In this document: positions 8,265 through 18,062 of the stretch, one piece after another
How the letters are laid out: each line of letters opens with the position of its first letter
How positions within the stretch are numbered: position 1 is the stretch's first letter
From: an uncultured Chloroflexales bacterium
Lineage (GTDB): Bacteria > Chloroflexota > Chloroflexia > Chloroflexales > Chloroflexaceae
Length of the DNA stretch: 64,000 nt
NCBI GenBank assembly: GCA_937902315.1
Contig: CALGUG010000064.1
Coordinates: 124,001-188,000, forward strand
Reading direction: 5' to 3'
Made by a program: the position numbers and the translations under genes
The notes under the pieces: generated by a model
Databases searched by the model: none
The model's input: the letters and a program-made list of their open reading frames with translations, nothing else
What the model was told of the DNA's origin: nothing

Positions 8265-10718
8265 CTAAGGCGTAAGGGCGAAAGGCGCGAAGCTTTCGAT
8301 AATCGCGTTATCATCGCGTTCGGGAATAAAGAAAGCCGTATCGTCGCGCACAATCTCGGCCCGCGCGCTATAGTCGATCACGCCGCGCGTATCCATGAGC
8401 AGATCGTCGGCCAACTGCTCGGCGCTGCCCAAGGTATCGCCCAAACCTAGCTGATCGATTCGACCTTGCAAAGCCAACAACTGCTCGCGATTCAGCTCTT
8501 GGGGCGTCGCCACCAAAATGGTGTGGATACCGCCCGTATAGAAGAGCGTCGTGTGCGGGAAGGTCGCTTGAAAGGTCTTGATGATCGAACGGTAGTCGTC
8601 TTGCGCCAAGTCGTGGAAGGGCAGCCACTGCACAAACACGCCGTCGTCGGCCAAATGATCTCGCACCAACTGATAGAACTCTTGAGTGAAGAGCGCCCAA
8701 CTGCTCGAATTGATCGGGTGAGTCGCATCGGCGGTGATGATATCGAAGCGTTCGCGGCTGCGCAAGAGGTAGTTGCGCCCATCTTCGAGCGCGATCTGTA
8801 CCTTGGGATTGTTGAGCACATCGCGGTTTTCGAGCGTATAAAGCTGAGCCGCTTCGAGCTGTTCGGCCACTAACTCGACGGCCTGAATGCGCTCGAGCTG
8901 GGGATGCTGGCTCATGGCCCCGGTCGCGATGCCGTTGCCGAAACTGACCATCAGGGCGGTGCGCGCCTCGGGATGCAGCAAGGGCGGCAGGTTGCCCAAC
9001 ACATAGAAGGCCCGCATGCTCTGCGGATCGGTTGGCACCTCGTTGCGCCCGTTCACAAACGAGATCTTGAGCGGCGGCGACTCGACCTCGAAGACCGCAA
9101 CGGTGGCATCGACGCCCTCTTTGTAAAAGACCAACTGATCGGTCACATCGTCGCGGAAGCCGAGATAGATCCCGGGCGGCAAGAGCAGCACAAGCAGAGC
9201 GGCCGCAGCCACAACGCCGCCGACGCTGCCCCAAAACTGCTTGGCGAGCGGCAGGGCGCTCAGCAGGGCCAGCGCGCCGATCGCGATATTCACAAACGAG
9301 AGGCTGAGAGCCGACCATTGCAAACCGAGCTGCGGAATCAGCACGAAGCCAGCCAGCAGCGAGCCGAGCATCGAGCCGAAGGTGTTGAAGGCGTAGAGCC
9401 GCCCAACCCGTGCGCCCACATCGTCGCGCTGATCGCCATAGATCCGCACCGCCACCGGGAAGATCGCGCCGATCAGCAGCGTGGGGATCAGCATAGTCAC
9501 GCTGGCGGCGAAGAATTCGGCCCGCACCACGCCGCTATAGCTGTCGGGCATGGTGAATCGCTCGATCAGGGTGCGCAGGCGACTGAAGATGAACAGCATC
9601 AAAATGCTGCTTGTGCCGATCGCCAGTTGCAAATAGCCGAAGAGCGCCATGCGATTCTGCTGGCGATCTACAAAACGGCTGGCGATCGCACCGCCGACCG
9701 CTAAGCCGATCAAAAAGGTCGCCAGCATAATGCTGAACGAGAAGATACCGTTGACGCTAAAGATCGCCAGCAAACGGGTCCAAACCACCTGATAGGCCAG
9801 CGAGAGAAAGCCAGAGAGCGCGAAACCGAACAACACGATCTGCATTGTGTAAGCCGCCAAAGGGCCGCTCTGCTGAGTCGTTTGGTTTTGCGCAGGAGCA
9901 TCTGTTTCAAGCTGATGATGTCGTTTGCGTTTTTTAGCGCGTCCACTCTCTTCTGAACGTTCGGCTTTGGCCCGTTGTCGCGCTTGTGCTCGCGAGACTT
10001 TGAAGTCGAGCTGTAGCTCGTGCCGCCACAGCCAGAAGGCCAGCAGAGCGATCAGCAGATCGATCGCGGCCGCGATCCAGATTGTAGCGTTGACCCCAAA
10101 CAGTCGTATCAAGAGCATACCCGCCGCGATCGTGCCCAAAACCGCGCCAAAGGTGTTGGCGGCATAGAGCGCGCCCATCACCTCGCCGCGCGTATCGTCG
10201 CGCCGCGCCAGCAGATGGCCCATCGCCGGGAGCGTTCCGCCCATCAGTAAGGTTGGCACAAGCATGACCAGAAAGGCCAAGCCGAAACGCACCGCCGTGG
10301 TCGCCGAACGCGACAAAGCGCCGGTCTGATCGATCGAAGCATAGAGCTGGGTTAACTGCTGAAAGATAAGCGGCGTGAAGAGAGCGAACAGGCCGACCCC
10401 AAGCTGTATCAAGGCATAACATAAAAGCGCTTTATGGGCTTCCTGCCCGCTAAAGCGCGAGACGATTCGCCCGAAGAGCCAGCTGCCTAAGGCCAAACCG
10501 CCCATAAAGGCCGTTAGAACGGCGCTCACGGCATAGACGCTCACCCCAAAGGCTAAGCTTAAGAGCCGTACCCAGGCCACTTCATAGGCCAACGAGCTCG
10601 CGCCGCTCAGCAAAAAGAGCAAGAGCGCCACAGCATAAAGCGTTGCATAATCGAGCACGGCCGCCGAGCGTTGCGGACGTTGAGTTGGAGCTTTGTTGAT
10701 TTCTGATTGTGCTGCCAC
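8265..10718 (-). CDS. Fused MFS-like membrane protein / spermidine synthase-like methyltransferase fold
   Basis: 817 residues, GTG start at 10718. The first two thirds is a many-span integral membrane region built as two similar halves: both carry a LSGxxSLAYEVxWxRLL-like opening (SGASSLAYEVAWVRLLSL and SGFLSLAYQVVWTRLLAI), then GGTLPAMG or GAIFPVAV and a YAANTFGA or YAFNTFGS helix. A basic cytoplasmic linker (about 245-280) separates them. The last third is a SpeE-type Rossmann domain: ALMVSFGNGIATGA, AVELV, LEDGRNYL, FDIITADATHP and FTQEFYQLVRDHLADDG. Such fusions are common in bacteria; the true aminopropyl acceptor is generally unproven, so polyamine synthesis is a weak inference. It follows the sugar ABC genes but is separated from them by a hairpin. 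Confidence 0.88.
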   Translation of the reverse strand: MAAQSEINKAPTQRPQRSAAVLDYATLYAVALLLFLLSGASSLAYEVAWVRLLSLAFGVSVYAVSAVLTAFMGGLALGSWLFGRIVSRFSGQEAHKALLCYALIQLGVGLFALFTPLIFQQLTQLYASIDQTGALSRSATTAVRFGLAFLVMLVPTLLMGGTLPAMGHLLARRDDTRGEVMGALYAANTFGAVLGTIAAGMLLIRLFGVNATIWIAAAIDLLIALLAFWLWRHELQLDFKVSRAQARQRAKAERSEESGRAKKRKRHHQLETDAPAQNQTTQQSGPLAAYTMQIVLFGFALSGFLSLAYQVVWTRLLAIFSVNGIFSFSIMLATFLIGLAVGGAIASRFVDRQQNRMALFGYLQLAIGTSSILMLFIFSRLRTLIERFTMPDSYSGVVRAEFFAASVTMLIPTLLIGAIFPVAVRIYGDQRDDVGARVGRLYAFNTFGSMLGSLLAGFVLIPQLGLQWSALSLSFVNIAIGALALLSALPLAKQFWGSVGGVVAAAALLVLLLPPGIYLGFRDDVTDQLVFYKEGVDATVAVFEVESPPLKISFVNGRNEVPTDPQSMRAFYVLGNLPPLLHPEARTALMVSFGNGIATGAMSQHPQLERIQAVELVAEQLEAAQLYTLENRDVLNNPKVQIALEDGRNYLLRSRERFDIITADATHPINSSSWALFTQEFYQLVRDHLADDGVFVQWLPFHDLAQDDYRSIIKTFQATFPHTTLFYTGGIHTILVATPQELNREQLLALQGRIDQLGLGDTLGSAEQLADDLLMDTRGVIDYSARAEIVRDDTAFFIPERDDNAIIESFAPFALTP

Positions 10719-10730
10719 AGTACATGCAGT

Positions 10731-10764
10731 TGCGGGACGGCCTTTGTAATGGAGCCGTCCCGCA
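10731..10764 (-). terminator. Intergenic hairpin without a T-run
   Basis: TGCGGGACGGC (10731-10741) pairs with GCCGTCCCGCA (10754-10764) between the binding-protein stop and the next gene's start. It may be a terminator lacking a U-tract. Confidence 0.5.
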
Positions 10765-10810
10765 CCCTAAGGTTACAGCTTAGAGCGTACTCCAAGCGTA
10801 ACAAACGAAC

Positions 10811-12340
10811 TTACGGCTTCAACTCGTCGCGGATACGCTGCAATGCATCGTTTACAGCGGCCTCGACTTCGGGCAGAACCTCAGAAGCCTTGCCTTCCGG
10901 ATCAGACCAGAAGGGGGTCAAGATGTTCTGCCACGACTGCTGCAACTCGTCGTACTTCACCAAAAGGTGGTTAGCCGACTCGTGACCGTGCGAGAAGGCA
11001 CCTTGGAAGGCTTCGCGAGCGGCGTCAACATCCTGACACTTGGAGAAGCGATCGAAGTAGTTCTCGAGCAAGGAAGCGCGTACCGGCGGAGTACCCGAGG
11101 TCTCGGTGTAGAGCTTCTGCTGCTCAGCCGAGGTCAGGAACTTCAAGAATTCCCAAGCCTCGTCGAGCTCTTCGCCCTCAAGACCAGCGGTGATTACCCA
11201 CGGGTCAGCGTAGTTGATCGAGCGATCGTCTGCGTTAGGCGCACCCTTGGGCAGCGGCGCGGTGCCCCAGCAGAAGCCGTTCGGATCGTCGATCAAGCTG
11301 GTGAAGTTCCAGTGGCCCCAACCACCGCTAATGAACATAGCGACGCGGCCGGTCTGGAATGCACCACCCAGCTGATCAAGCGCCGAGGTGGTTGCGGGGT
11401 CCGGAGATACCTTGTGGACATAGGTGCGATCGTGGAAAGCTTGGAAGGCCGTGATCGAAGCCTCGTCGGTCAACACAATGTTGTCCGAGAAGCCGGTCTC
11501 AAAGGCTTCCTTGGTCCAGACGTTCTTGCCCCACATGCCCGGGTAGCCCTCGAGGTACTCGTTGTAACCACCAGCGGTACCATAGATGGCCGTGTTCGGG
11601 TCATCGTAGTTCTTGGTCAGCTGCTTAGCAACTTCGATGTAGCGCTCCCAAGTCCAAGTCTCATCATCCCAGTCCGAGGGAGGATAGGGCACGCCAGCCT
11701 CATCGAACAGCTCTTTGTTGTAGTAGACGTAGGTACCCGTGACCAAGAAGGGAATACCCCACTGCTTGCCTTCGCTCTGATAGATCGAAAGCACATCGGG
11801 CAGGAAGTCGCTCAGGTCGAGCTTATCGCGCTCGATCAGCGGGGTCAGGTCTTGGAGCAGACCACGGTAGCGGTCGCTCGCAAAGCCGTCACCACCCCAG
11901 TTGGGCGACCACACATGCAGCGGCTCTTTCGCAGCGATCATTGCCTCGCGCTTGACAGCGATATCTTCCTGGCGGATGTTCAAAACCTTCAAGAAGACAT
12001 CGGGACGAGCCTTCTGGTAAGCCGGAATGACGACGTCACGCTCCCAAGCGTTTTCAGCAAGACCGGTACGAACCATCCATACCACAACCTTTTGTCCAGG
12101 CTGAGGGTCTTCAGCAAAGGTAATCTCGTCAGGCTGTTGAACAGCAGGAGCTTCTTCAGCAGGTTCAGCAGTAGCCTCAGCTTCTGGTGCAGCTGCTCCT
12201 CCCGAAGCAGTCTCGCCAGAAGAGGTAGAACCGGACGAGGTATCGCCGGCGGGCGCGCTACTTCCACCACCACAAGCGCTGAGCAAAAGCACCAGCACCA
12301 TTAGTAGAAGAGCTAGAGGGGAGTTTTTCTTCACCTTCAT
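10811..12340 (-). CDS. ABC transporter extracellular solute-binding lipoprotein (family 1, sugar type)
   Basis: 509 residues. A lipoprotein signal (MKVKKN, hydrophobic stretch, lipobox LLSAC at about residues 19-23) is followed by a Gly/Ser/Ala/Glu-rich spacer to about residue 70. The mature domain has VVVWMVRTGLAENAWERDVVIPAYQKARPDV, DVFLKVL, GIPFLVTGTYVYYNKELFDEAGVPYPPSDWDD and WGTAPLPKG, the normal landmarks of CUT1 sugar-binding proteins. AAGGAGAG lies just before the ATG. The permease genes are 360 bp upstream on the same strand. A stem (12653-12693) in that gap could uncouple expression so that more binding protein than permease is made. The sugar cannot be named. Confidence 0.9.
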   Translation of the reverse strand: MKVKKNSPLALLLMVLVLLLSACGGGSSAPAGDTSSGSTSSGETASGGAAAPEAEATAEPAEEAPAVQQPDEITFAEDPQPGQKVVVWMVRTGLAENAWERDVVIPAYQKARPDVFLKVLNIRQEDIAVKREAMIAAKEPLHVWSPNWGGDGFASDRYRGLLQDLTPLIERDKLDLSDFLPDVLSIYQSEGKQWGIPFLVTGTYVYYNKELFDEAGVPYPPSDWDDETWTWERYIEVAKQLTKNYDDPNTAIYGTAGGYNEYLEGYPGMWGKNVWTKEAFETGFSDNIVLTDEASITAFQAFHDRTYVHKVSPDPATTSALDQLGGAFQTGRVAMFISGGWGHWNFTSLIDDPNGFCWGTAPLPKGAPNADDRSINYADPWVITAGLEGEELDEAWEFLKFLTSAEQQKLYTETSGTPPVRASLLENYFDRFSKCQDVDAAREAFQGAFSHGHESANHLLVKYDELQQSWQNILTPFWSDPEGKASEVLPEVEAAVNDALQRIRDELKP

Positions 12341-12699
12341 TGGGATCTCTCCTTAAGCCATCATACCGCAATAAAACGACCATTCATTTGGACATTCCAG
12401 ACATCGTTGACTGTTTATTGCGTTCAGTCCGCAGGCCTCCTTTCCCTTCTGAAGATAAGGGCTTTGACTTACGCCAAACGCCTTCTTATCTCGTTATTAG
12501 CCCTCTATCACAGCGCCTTATTTGCGCGAATACGGCAAACAAGACCGAAAATGAAGCAATACGAAACCAAGCCTGCGTTCTTTAGGTCAAGAAGCACGCA
12601 TAACAGAGAAAAATGTTTGGGTGCGGATTGAAAACCTTCTGTTCTTCGCTCTCCTAGCTGCGAGGCAGTCTCTCTAGCTGTCTCGCAGCTAGGCCCCCT
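12341..12699 (-). other. Gap inside the ABC transporter operon
   Basis: No gene is seen in these 359 bp between the second permease and the binding-protein gene. They contain the 12653-12693 hairpin and an AT-rich part before the AAGGAGAG site that may hold a secondary promoter. Confidence 0.45.
12653..12693 (-). terminator. Hairpin after the permease genes, no T-run
   Basis: CCTAGCTGCGAG (12653-12664) pairs perfectly with CTCGCAGCTAGG (12682-12693), 7 bp past the permease stop. Its place before the binding-protein gene fits partial termination or protection of mRNA ends. Confidence 0.55.
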
Positions 12700-13593
12700 T
12701 TAGCCCTTCACACCAGAGACCACAATACCTTGGATAAAGTAGCGCTGCGCTAGGAAGAACAGAATCACAGGCGGAATGATCGTCACCACCGAAGCAGCCA
12801 TCAATAAGTGGAAGGCCGTACCTCCGAACGGTGCTTGGAATTGTTGCAGGCCCAGCGAGATGGGGTAGTTCTTCTGAGACGAGAGGTAGATCAGCGGGCC
12901 AAAGAAATCTTGGTAGTGATACATAAAGCTCATGATCGAAACCGCGCCAAGCGCAGGCAACGATAAAGGCAGAATGATCCTCCACCAGATCGTGAAGTAG
13001 TTCGCGCCATCGATCAGACCAGCCTCTTCATAATCTTTGGGCAAGCCTTTATAGAATTGACGCAACATAAAGATGAGGTAAGCGCTGCCGAAAAACCTCG
13101 GCACGATTAAGGGATAGAAGGTGTCTATCCACTTAAACTTCGAGAACATAATGTACTGGGGAATGAGCGTCACCCAACCGGGGAGCATCATTGTAGCCAG
13201 CACCAACACAAAGAGTTTATTCTTATGAGGGGCGCGCAAACGAGCAAAGCCATAGGCAACCAATGCACACGAAAGAGTTTCGCCCAAAGTCGCGCCAACC
13301 GAATAATAGAGCGTATTTTTAAAATAGAGATCGAAACGGTTGTTACCTGTTAACGCATCACGGTAGTTATGCCACTGCGCTTCAGCTGGGATCCAGACCG
13401 GTGGGAACTTCGCAACCTCTGCACGTGTTTTGAGCGATGTCGAGATCATCCAAACGAGAGGGAAGAGAATGATCACAAGACCGGCCAAGCAGATCAGGGT
13501 TGCGATTACGCGAATCACCAGCTCTTGGCGCTTCTTACTCACCATATATCGCTTCGACGATGGTAGCGCCTGTTCAATAGATGTCGTTGCCAT
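12700..13593 (-). CDS. ABC sugar transporter permease, MalG-type
   Basis: 297 residues with six hydrophobic spans after a basic N-terminus. The cytoplasmic EAA loop that docks on the ATPase is DYEEAGLIDGANYFTIWWRIILPLSLPALG, the CUT1 permease signature. GGGAGGAATCTAG directly precedes the ATG and lies inside the end of the upstream permease gene, whose TAG touches this ATG, so the two should be translationally coupled. It forms the membrane channel with the 13594-14586 product. No ATPase gene is nearby, so a shared ATPase encoded elsewhere (MsmK/UgpC-like) is probable. Confidence 0.92.
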   Translation of the reverse strand: MATTSIEQALPSSKRYMVSKKRQELVIRVIATLICLAGLVIILFPLVWMISTSLKTRAEVAKFPPVWIPAEAQWHNYRDALTGNNRFDLYFKNTLYYSVGATLGETLSCALVAYGFARLRAPHKNKLFVLVLATMMLPGWVTLIPQYIMFSKFKWIDTFYPLIVPRFFGSAYLIFMLRQFYKGLPKDYEEAGLIDGANYFTIWWRIILPLSLPALGAVSIMSFMYHYQDFFGPLIYLSSQKNYPISLGLQQFQAPFGGTAFHLLMAASVVTIIPPVILFFLAQRYFIQGIVVSGVKG

Positions 13594-14586
13594 CTAGATT
13601 CCTCCCTCTTCATCGCTTTCATAGTAGACATAGCGGCGCGAAACCCAGAACATCGCAACCGTCAGCAGTAGCACAATAACCATCAAGATCCAGGCTTGTG
13701 CCGATGCCATTCCCAGTCGATAGCGTCTAAACGCATTCAAGAAGAGGTACAAGTTATAGAACATCGAGGCATAGGCTGGCGAACCATCACCGTTACTGAT
13801 CACATATGCCTGAGTAAACTGCTGGAATGCGCCGATCACACCAGTAATGAAGGTAAACAGAATAACTGGCGAGATCATGGGTATGGTCACTCTAAAGAAG
13901 CGCTGGATACGATTAGCACCGTCGATCTCAGCCGCTTCATAGAGCGCTGTTGGCACACCTTGCAGAGCCGAGAGATAGATCAGCATCGTCGATCCAAAGC
14001 CCCACAACGACATCATCGTATAGGCGGGTATAACCCAGTTTGGATCTTGGAGCCAACGCGGTCCATTCCAACCGAGCGGGATAAGACCGTTTGTTCCAAC
14101 AAGATTGCGAATAAAGAGGTTGATAACACCGAATTGGGGGTTGAGCAGCCAACTAAACAACAGCGCTACTGCTACACTTCCGGCCATCAGCGAGGGTAGG
14201 TAGTACAGGGTTCGGAATACACCTACGCCGGGCACTTTCTGATTAAGTAGTACAGCTAAGGCGATACCTAAAACAATCCCCAGCGGTACACTCAACAGCG
14301 TGAAATAGCTGGTAACCTGTAATGACTTCCAGAAGACTCGGTCCTTCCAGAGCGATACGTAGTTATCAAAACCAGTCCAGCGTGGCGGAGAAGAGATATT
14401 GTAAACTGTTAAGCTGTAGTATGCCGATGCCAGAATGGGGTAAAGCGTAAAGACTAAAAAGCCGATCACCCAGGGTGAAATAAACACCCAGAACCAGATA
14501 GCTTCGCGCCGTGCCAGTTTATTCGATGGCAACAGAGCCCAACTACTTTCTTTTTTCTTCCCGCTTGGAAGAGTCTGTGTCGCCAT
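13594..14586 (-). CDS. ABC sugar transporter permease, MalF-type
   Basis: 330 residues. After a polar N-terminus there are six membrane spans starting with AIWFWVFISPWVIGFLVFTLYPI. The EAA loop reads ALYEAAEIDGANRIQRFFRVTIPMISPVILF. This is a MalF-like partner without the large periplasmic domain of enteric MalF, as is usual for CUT1 systems outside enterobacteria. AGGAGAGG precedes the ATG. It is the first gene of the transporter unit, followed by the second permease with no spacer. A small inverted repeat, ACCGTTGAAACGGT, lies 20 bp upstream and could bind the LacI-family protein encoded 1.5 kb upstream. Confidence 0.92.
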   Translation of the reverse strand: MATQTLPSGKKKESSWALLPSNKLARREAIWFWVFISPWVIGFLVFTLYPILASAYYSLTVYNISSPPRWTGFDNYVSLWKDRVFWKSLQVTSYFTLLSVPLGIVLGIALAVLLNQKVPGVGVFRTLYYLPSLMAGSVAVALLFSWLLNPQFGVINLFIRNLVGTNGLIPLGWNGPRWLQDPNWVIPAYTMMSLWGFGSTMLIYLSALQGVPTALYEAAEIDGANRIQRFFRVTIPMISPVILFTFITGVIGAFQQFTQAYVISNGDGSPAYASMFYNLYLFLNAFRRYRLGMASAQAWILMVIVLLLTVAMFWVSRRYVYYESDEEGGI

Positions 14587-14604
14587 GGCCCTCTCCTACT
14601 GTCT

Positions 14605-14618
14605 ACCGTTGAAACGGT
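14605..14618. promoter_or_regulatory. Possible operator upstream of the permease operon
   Basis: ACCGTTGAAACGGT is an inverted repeat (ACCGTT/AACGGT, 2-bp centre) just before the MalF-type gene. Its size suits a LacI-family half-site pair, but it is short enough to arise by chance. Confidence 0.3.
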
Positions 14619-14721
14619 GGCATTTGCTCAGTTATAAAAACTTCGAGCGATATATCTCATTGAAGGAGCTTTATGCTAAAACGATCACATACTTACCGCC
14701 ATTGGTAAGAGACTTTTCTAC

Positions 14722-15951
14722 TTAGCGCCAATAGCCCACTACATGTCCATCAGTTTTGCGCAGATAAATCGTCTGGCCCGAGATAATCGGTGCTGTACTT
14801 GAAAGATCTGGAACCGGCATACGCCAACGATAGGCACCCGTTTCTGTCGATAAGACCGTTAATGCAGAGGCTGGGCCCATGCCCGTTACGACGAAGAGTT
14901 CGTCGCCAGCAATCACTGGCAACGAGATAAAGTTATCGTCTTCAAAAGTCCAAAGCTCTTTGCCGCTGCTGATCTCAACCGCATACAGGTCATGTTCAGA
15001 CTTGAGATAGACGATCTCATCGGTTGCCGCACTCGGGACGAGCTCTTGCTCACCACTCTTAAACATCCACCGCTCTTCGCCAGTCTTCAGATCGAGCGCT
15101 ACAACTTGGTCGCCATTCTTGGCGATCAACATACCGCCTGCTGCGATCGGCGCCCACGAAATCGAGGAATCGGTGTTGTATGCCCATACCTGTTTGCCGG
15201 TTTCGAAATCTAAAGCATAGATCTGACTAAAATCGGCGATATAGATCAGGCCATCAAACACAGTAGCCGACGAAGTAACAAGCTCATGGGTCGAAAAAGC
15301 CCACTGCCCTACGCCCGTGGCTGCATCGAGTGAATAGACCTTATTGCCGGCACCAACGATCACCCGCCCATCAACAACCACAGGAGAGGTAATATGCCCA
15401 CCCAAAAACGCAGTCGTTGTCGAGCTTAAACGCTCGGGGGCAAAGGTCCACAACACTTCGCCTTTTGCGAAAGAGAGCGCAACAATCTGACCCCGATTAT
15501 TACTCTCTGAACGAGCGAATACTCGCCCGTCGGCAATCGCAGGAGAGAACAAAATACCGGGAAGCTGGGTAGACCAACGTTGCTTACCCGTACGAAGATC
15601 GACCGAACGTAAGCCGCCAGGCGCTTCCACAATCAAGAGATCTTGGCTCATAACCGGCGGAGAACCTTCGCCAACATCTTCGGGAATATTGATAATGCGT
15701 TGTTTGGTAATGGGTTGAGAAAAAGGAAGCTCACGCGATCGAGTACGCGCTGGGTTAAGGCCATCCATGGTCCATTCGGTCTGCGATGCCACAACCGCCA
15801 CATTGTTTGAACCACTGAAGAGTGCTCGCACACCAGAGAAGTCCAAACTCATACTTGGCGCTGCCTGAGAACGATTCATGATCAGTACGATCACAAATAT
15901 TCCCGCTAACACAGGAACGATGATCCAGCTACGTTGCTTGAGACCTTCCAT
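14722..15951 (-). CDS. Membrane-anchored PQQ-like beta-propeller protein
   Basis: 409 residues. One N-terminal membrane span (about 9-26, IIVPVLAGIFVIVLIM) anchors an extracytoplasmic domain of repeated blades, each with a G-x-x-x-W or G-Y motif: LRTGKQRWSTQLPG, FAKGEVLWTFAPE, AATGVGQWAFSTHE, FETGKQVWAYNTDS, LKTGEERWMFKSGE, ISSGKELWTFEDDN and TETGAYRWRMPVPD. Seven or eight such blades fit a PQQ_2/BamB-like propeller; no PQQ enzyme active site is evident. It lies between the LacI regulator and the sugar permeases, so a surface role linked to carbohydrate use is possible but unproven. AGGA lies close to the ATG. Confidence 0.8.
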   Translation of the reverse strand: MEGLKQRSWIIVPVLAGIFVIVLIMNRSQAAPSMSLDFSGVRALFSGSNNVAVVASQTEWTMDGLNPARTRSRELPFSQPITKQRIINIPEDVGEGSPPVMSQDLLIVEAPGGLRSVDLRTGKQRWSTQLPGILFSPAIADGRVFARSESNNRGQIVALSFAKGEVLWTFAPERLSSTTTAFLGGHITSPVVVDGRVIVGAGNKVYSLDAATGVGQWAFSTHELVTSSATVFDGLIYIADFSQIYALDFETGKQVWAYNTDSSISWAPIAAGGMLIAKNGDQVVALDLKTGEERWMFKSGEQELVPSAATDEIVYLKSEHDLYAVEISSGKELWTFEDDNFISLPVIAGDELFVVTGMGPASALTVLSTETGAYRWRMPVPDLSSTAPIISGQTIYLRKTDGHVVGYWR

Positions 15952-16140
15952 TTTCCTAATCCTAGGTATAGATCTGCTCGGTTATATCCCGGCAGCAGTG
16001 TTCGACTATGGTGAAATTAAAATTTAGAGTGGCTCAAACCATTATAAGCTGTTCGTAAAACAGTTGTCAAAAACGGTTTACACCATCCAATGTAGGCATC
16101 TTCTGGGCAGCGATTAAGACCCTCGATAAACGCTTAACTG

Positions 16141-17148
16141 TTAAAACTTCCGTGCGTCCATCGAGGACTGAACATGCTGAACCGAAGCACCCTCTACCAA
16201 AACCGTATCGAGCGTGATAGCCATAACGGGCAGATCAGGGTTTTGGGCGCGTTCAATCAAGCGGCGCACCCCTAATATGCCCAACATATCGCGGTAGACC
16301 TGGCAGGTCGCTAAAGCCGGACGAGCCATACGCACCAGATCGCTGTGGTCGAAGCCAACGATCGAGAGATCGTCGGGAATGTTCAGGCCTTGATCTTGCA
16401 AGGCGTGCATCACAAAGATCGCAGCTCGATCGTGATAGGCGATCAGGGCGCTAAACGGGAAGCAGCCATCGGACTGCAAATGCTGCAACACCGCCTTGGC
16501 GATATCGAGCTCTTGCATGCTCTGATTCGCGATCTCAAACGGCTCAAAGCCCCAAGCCTTCATCGCCATGCGATAGCCATGACGACGTTCGGCAAAACTA
16601 GGAAGCTCATCGGGGCCGCACAAAAAGGCGATCCGCTGATGGCCCAGCTCCGCCAACCACGACACAACTCGATAGACGCTGCCAATGTTCTCGATCAAAA
16701 CCCGATCGATACCCAGATAAGGCAGGTTGTTATCGACCAACACTATGGGGCGCCCCAAAGCCTGTAAACGACGCACCGTTTGGGCATCGATACTTCCGAC
16801 CACCAACAAAGCGTCAGCCTCAGCGTATTGGCTCAAGACTTTGGGCGTCAGCTCGCGCAAGAGACTGTAGTACATCGCAATGCCATGCTCGCGGCATTCG
16901 TGTTCTGCCCCGCTCAAAACCCCCGAATAAAAATCGTTGGTCGAGACCACATTGGTGATGAACGCGATCTGCTGCAGTTCCGTTCGTATGGTCTGGCGCG
17001 GTCGATGGATATAGCCCAACTGCATTGCCGCATCACGCACCCGTGAACGGGTCTCCTCAGAAATCTGAGGCGCATCACGCAAAGCTAGCGACACCGTGCT
17101 AACCGATAGTCCTAGGTATTCAGCAATATCTTGAAGGCGAACAGCCAT
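16141..17148 (-). CDS. LacI-family transcriptional regulator
   Basis: 335 residues. The N-terminal helix-turn-helix is textbook for the family: VRLQDIAEYLGLSVSTVSLAL (3-23) with a hinge helix RVRDAAMQLGYIHRP. A periplasmic-binding-protein-like effector domain follows: IAFITNVVSTNDFYSGVLSGAEHEC, ALLVVGSID, GRPIVLVDNNL, HQRIAFLCGP, ALIAYHDRAAIFVMHALQDQGLNIPDDLSIVGFDHSD. GGGAGAGG precedes the ATG. As the first gene of the minus-strand block it probably controls the propeller and transporter genes in response to a sugar. Candidate operators are the inverted repeats at 14605-14618 and, less clearly, 16053-16079. Confidence 0.93.
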   Translation of the reverse strand: MAVRLQDIAEYLGLSVSTVSLALRDAPQISEETRSRVRDAAMQLGYIHRPRQTIRTELQQIAFITNVVSTNDFYSGVLSGAEHECREHGIAMYYSLLRELTPKVLSQYAEADALLVVGSIDAQTVRRLQALGRPIVLVDNNLPYLGIDRVLIENIGSVYRVVSWLAELGHQRIAFLCGPDELPSFAERRHGYRMAMKAWGFEPFEIANQSMQELDIAKAVLQHLQSDGCFPFSALIAYHDRAAIFVMHALQDQGLNIPDDLSIVGFDHSDLVRMARPALATCQVYRDMLGILGVRRLIERAQNPDLPVMAITLDTVLVEGASVQHVQSSMDARKF

Positions 17149-18062
17149 AGCGCCTCTCCCAGCAACTCGGCTGGACCACTACTTACGACGCGCAAGACAC
17201 GATGAAACAAGCATGAGCACGTAAAAGACTGCCCTGGATCTATAGAATTTCGAACTGTCGGGATCAAAGTTGAGGCTATTATAATTCAAATTTCACAAAA
17301 GTCAATAGTTTTTCATTGCTTTTTTGAAAATAATTTAGAAAGTTTTTCACTATATATTTTACGATTTCCCTTTATGTTGAGCCAAAGAAGATTCCAGAAT
17401 TTTAAAAAATTAGCTCTCGCCTTTCAAAAAATACCTCAGTGATTTAAAAGACAACTAAAAGGATGAAAAATAGATCGCAAAGGAGCTGGCAAGTCGCCCA
17501 GATTTTCAAACACAAATAGTCTAAAAAGGCTTAGCTACAAGCTCCAGCCTCTCTGGCTTGAATTGACAATCTGTACAGCACAGGCTATTATATGGGCAGT
17601 ACTTTGTTACAAACTACACTTTTATCCAACAAATTATGTTGCCTCATAACAATGCCGATGCTAGATTCTTAGCTAGGTAGAGTTACTAGAGGACTTTAAC
17701 TAGGTTCTATTCTCTTGATGCATCTCCATTGATACTATTAGGGCGCATCATTAGAAAACAAAGTCGTTATCTCTAGAAGAGAGAAACTGACAAATCTATA
17801 CGACACATCTTGTAGTGGTTGCCCGTTATCCGGTTCTGCGGGTGCCCATACTGATGGGTCGTTATAGTGTGTAGATGGGGTGTCACACCTGCTTGTGTGA
17901 TGTCGCGCACGCTAAGGTCGGCTCGTAAACAACCATTCTGTTCAAGGTATTGGCTGTATTAAACAGCATATCATTCAATATTGAGTACTCCTAAACGTGT
18001 TTTGGGAATTGTAGCGCGTGTCGACGGTGTATTAGAAGGCGACACGAAACTAAGGATAGGCT
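17149..18062 (+). other. 914-bp AT-rich noncoding region with a long leader before the oxidase genes
   Basis: No gene is seen on either strand. The part next to the LacI gene is AT-rich. A promoter at 17563-17591 would give an untranslated leader of about 465 nt. That leader has several short inverted repeats, for example CCCATACTGATGGG and a CACAC/GTGTG pair near 17885-17903. No known riboswitch or RNA family was recognised. Confidence 0.5.
17563..17591 (+). promoter_or_regulatory. Sigma70-type promoter for the oxidase genes
   Basis: TTGACA (17563-17568) and TATTAT (17586-17591) are 17 bp apart, an almost perfect vegetative promoter pointing at coxC. Confidence 0.7.

Noticed and set aside
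10967..12304. 445-codon plus-strand open frame
   Set aside because: Complement of the sugar-binding lipoprotein gene, which has a signal peptide, lipobox and ribosome site.
17820..17910. Possible tRNA or small stable RNA in the leader before coxC
   Set aside because: GGTTCTGCGGG resembles a T-arm, but no acceptor, D-arm and anticodon stem can be drawn around it.
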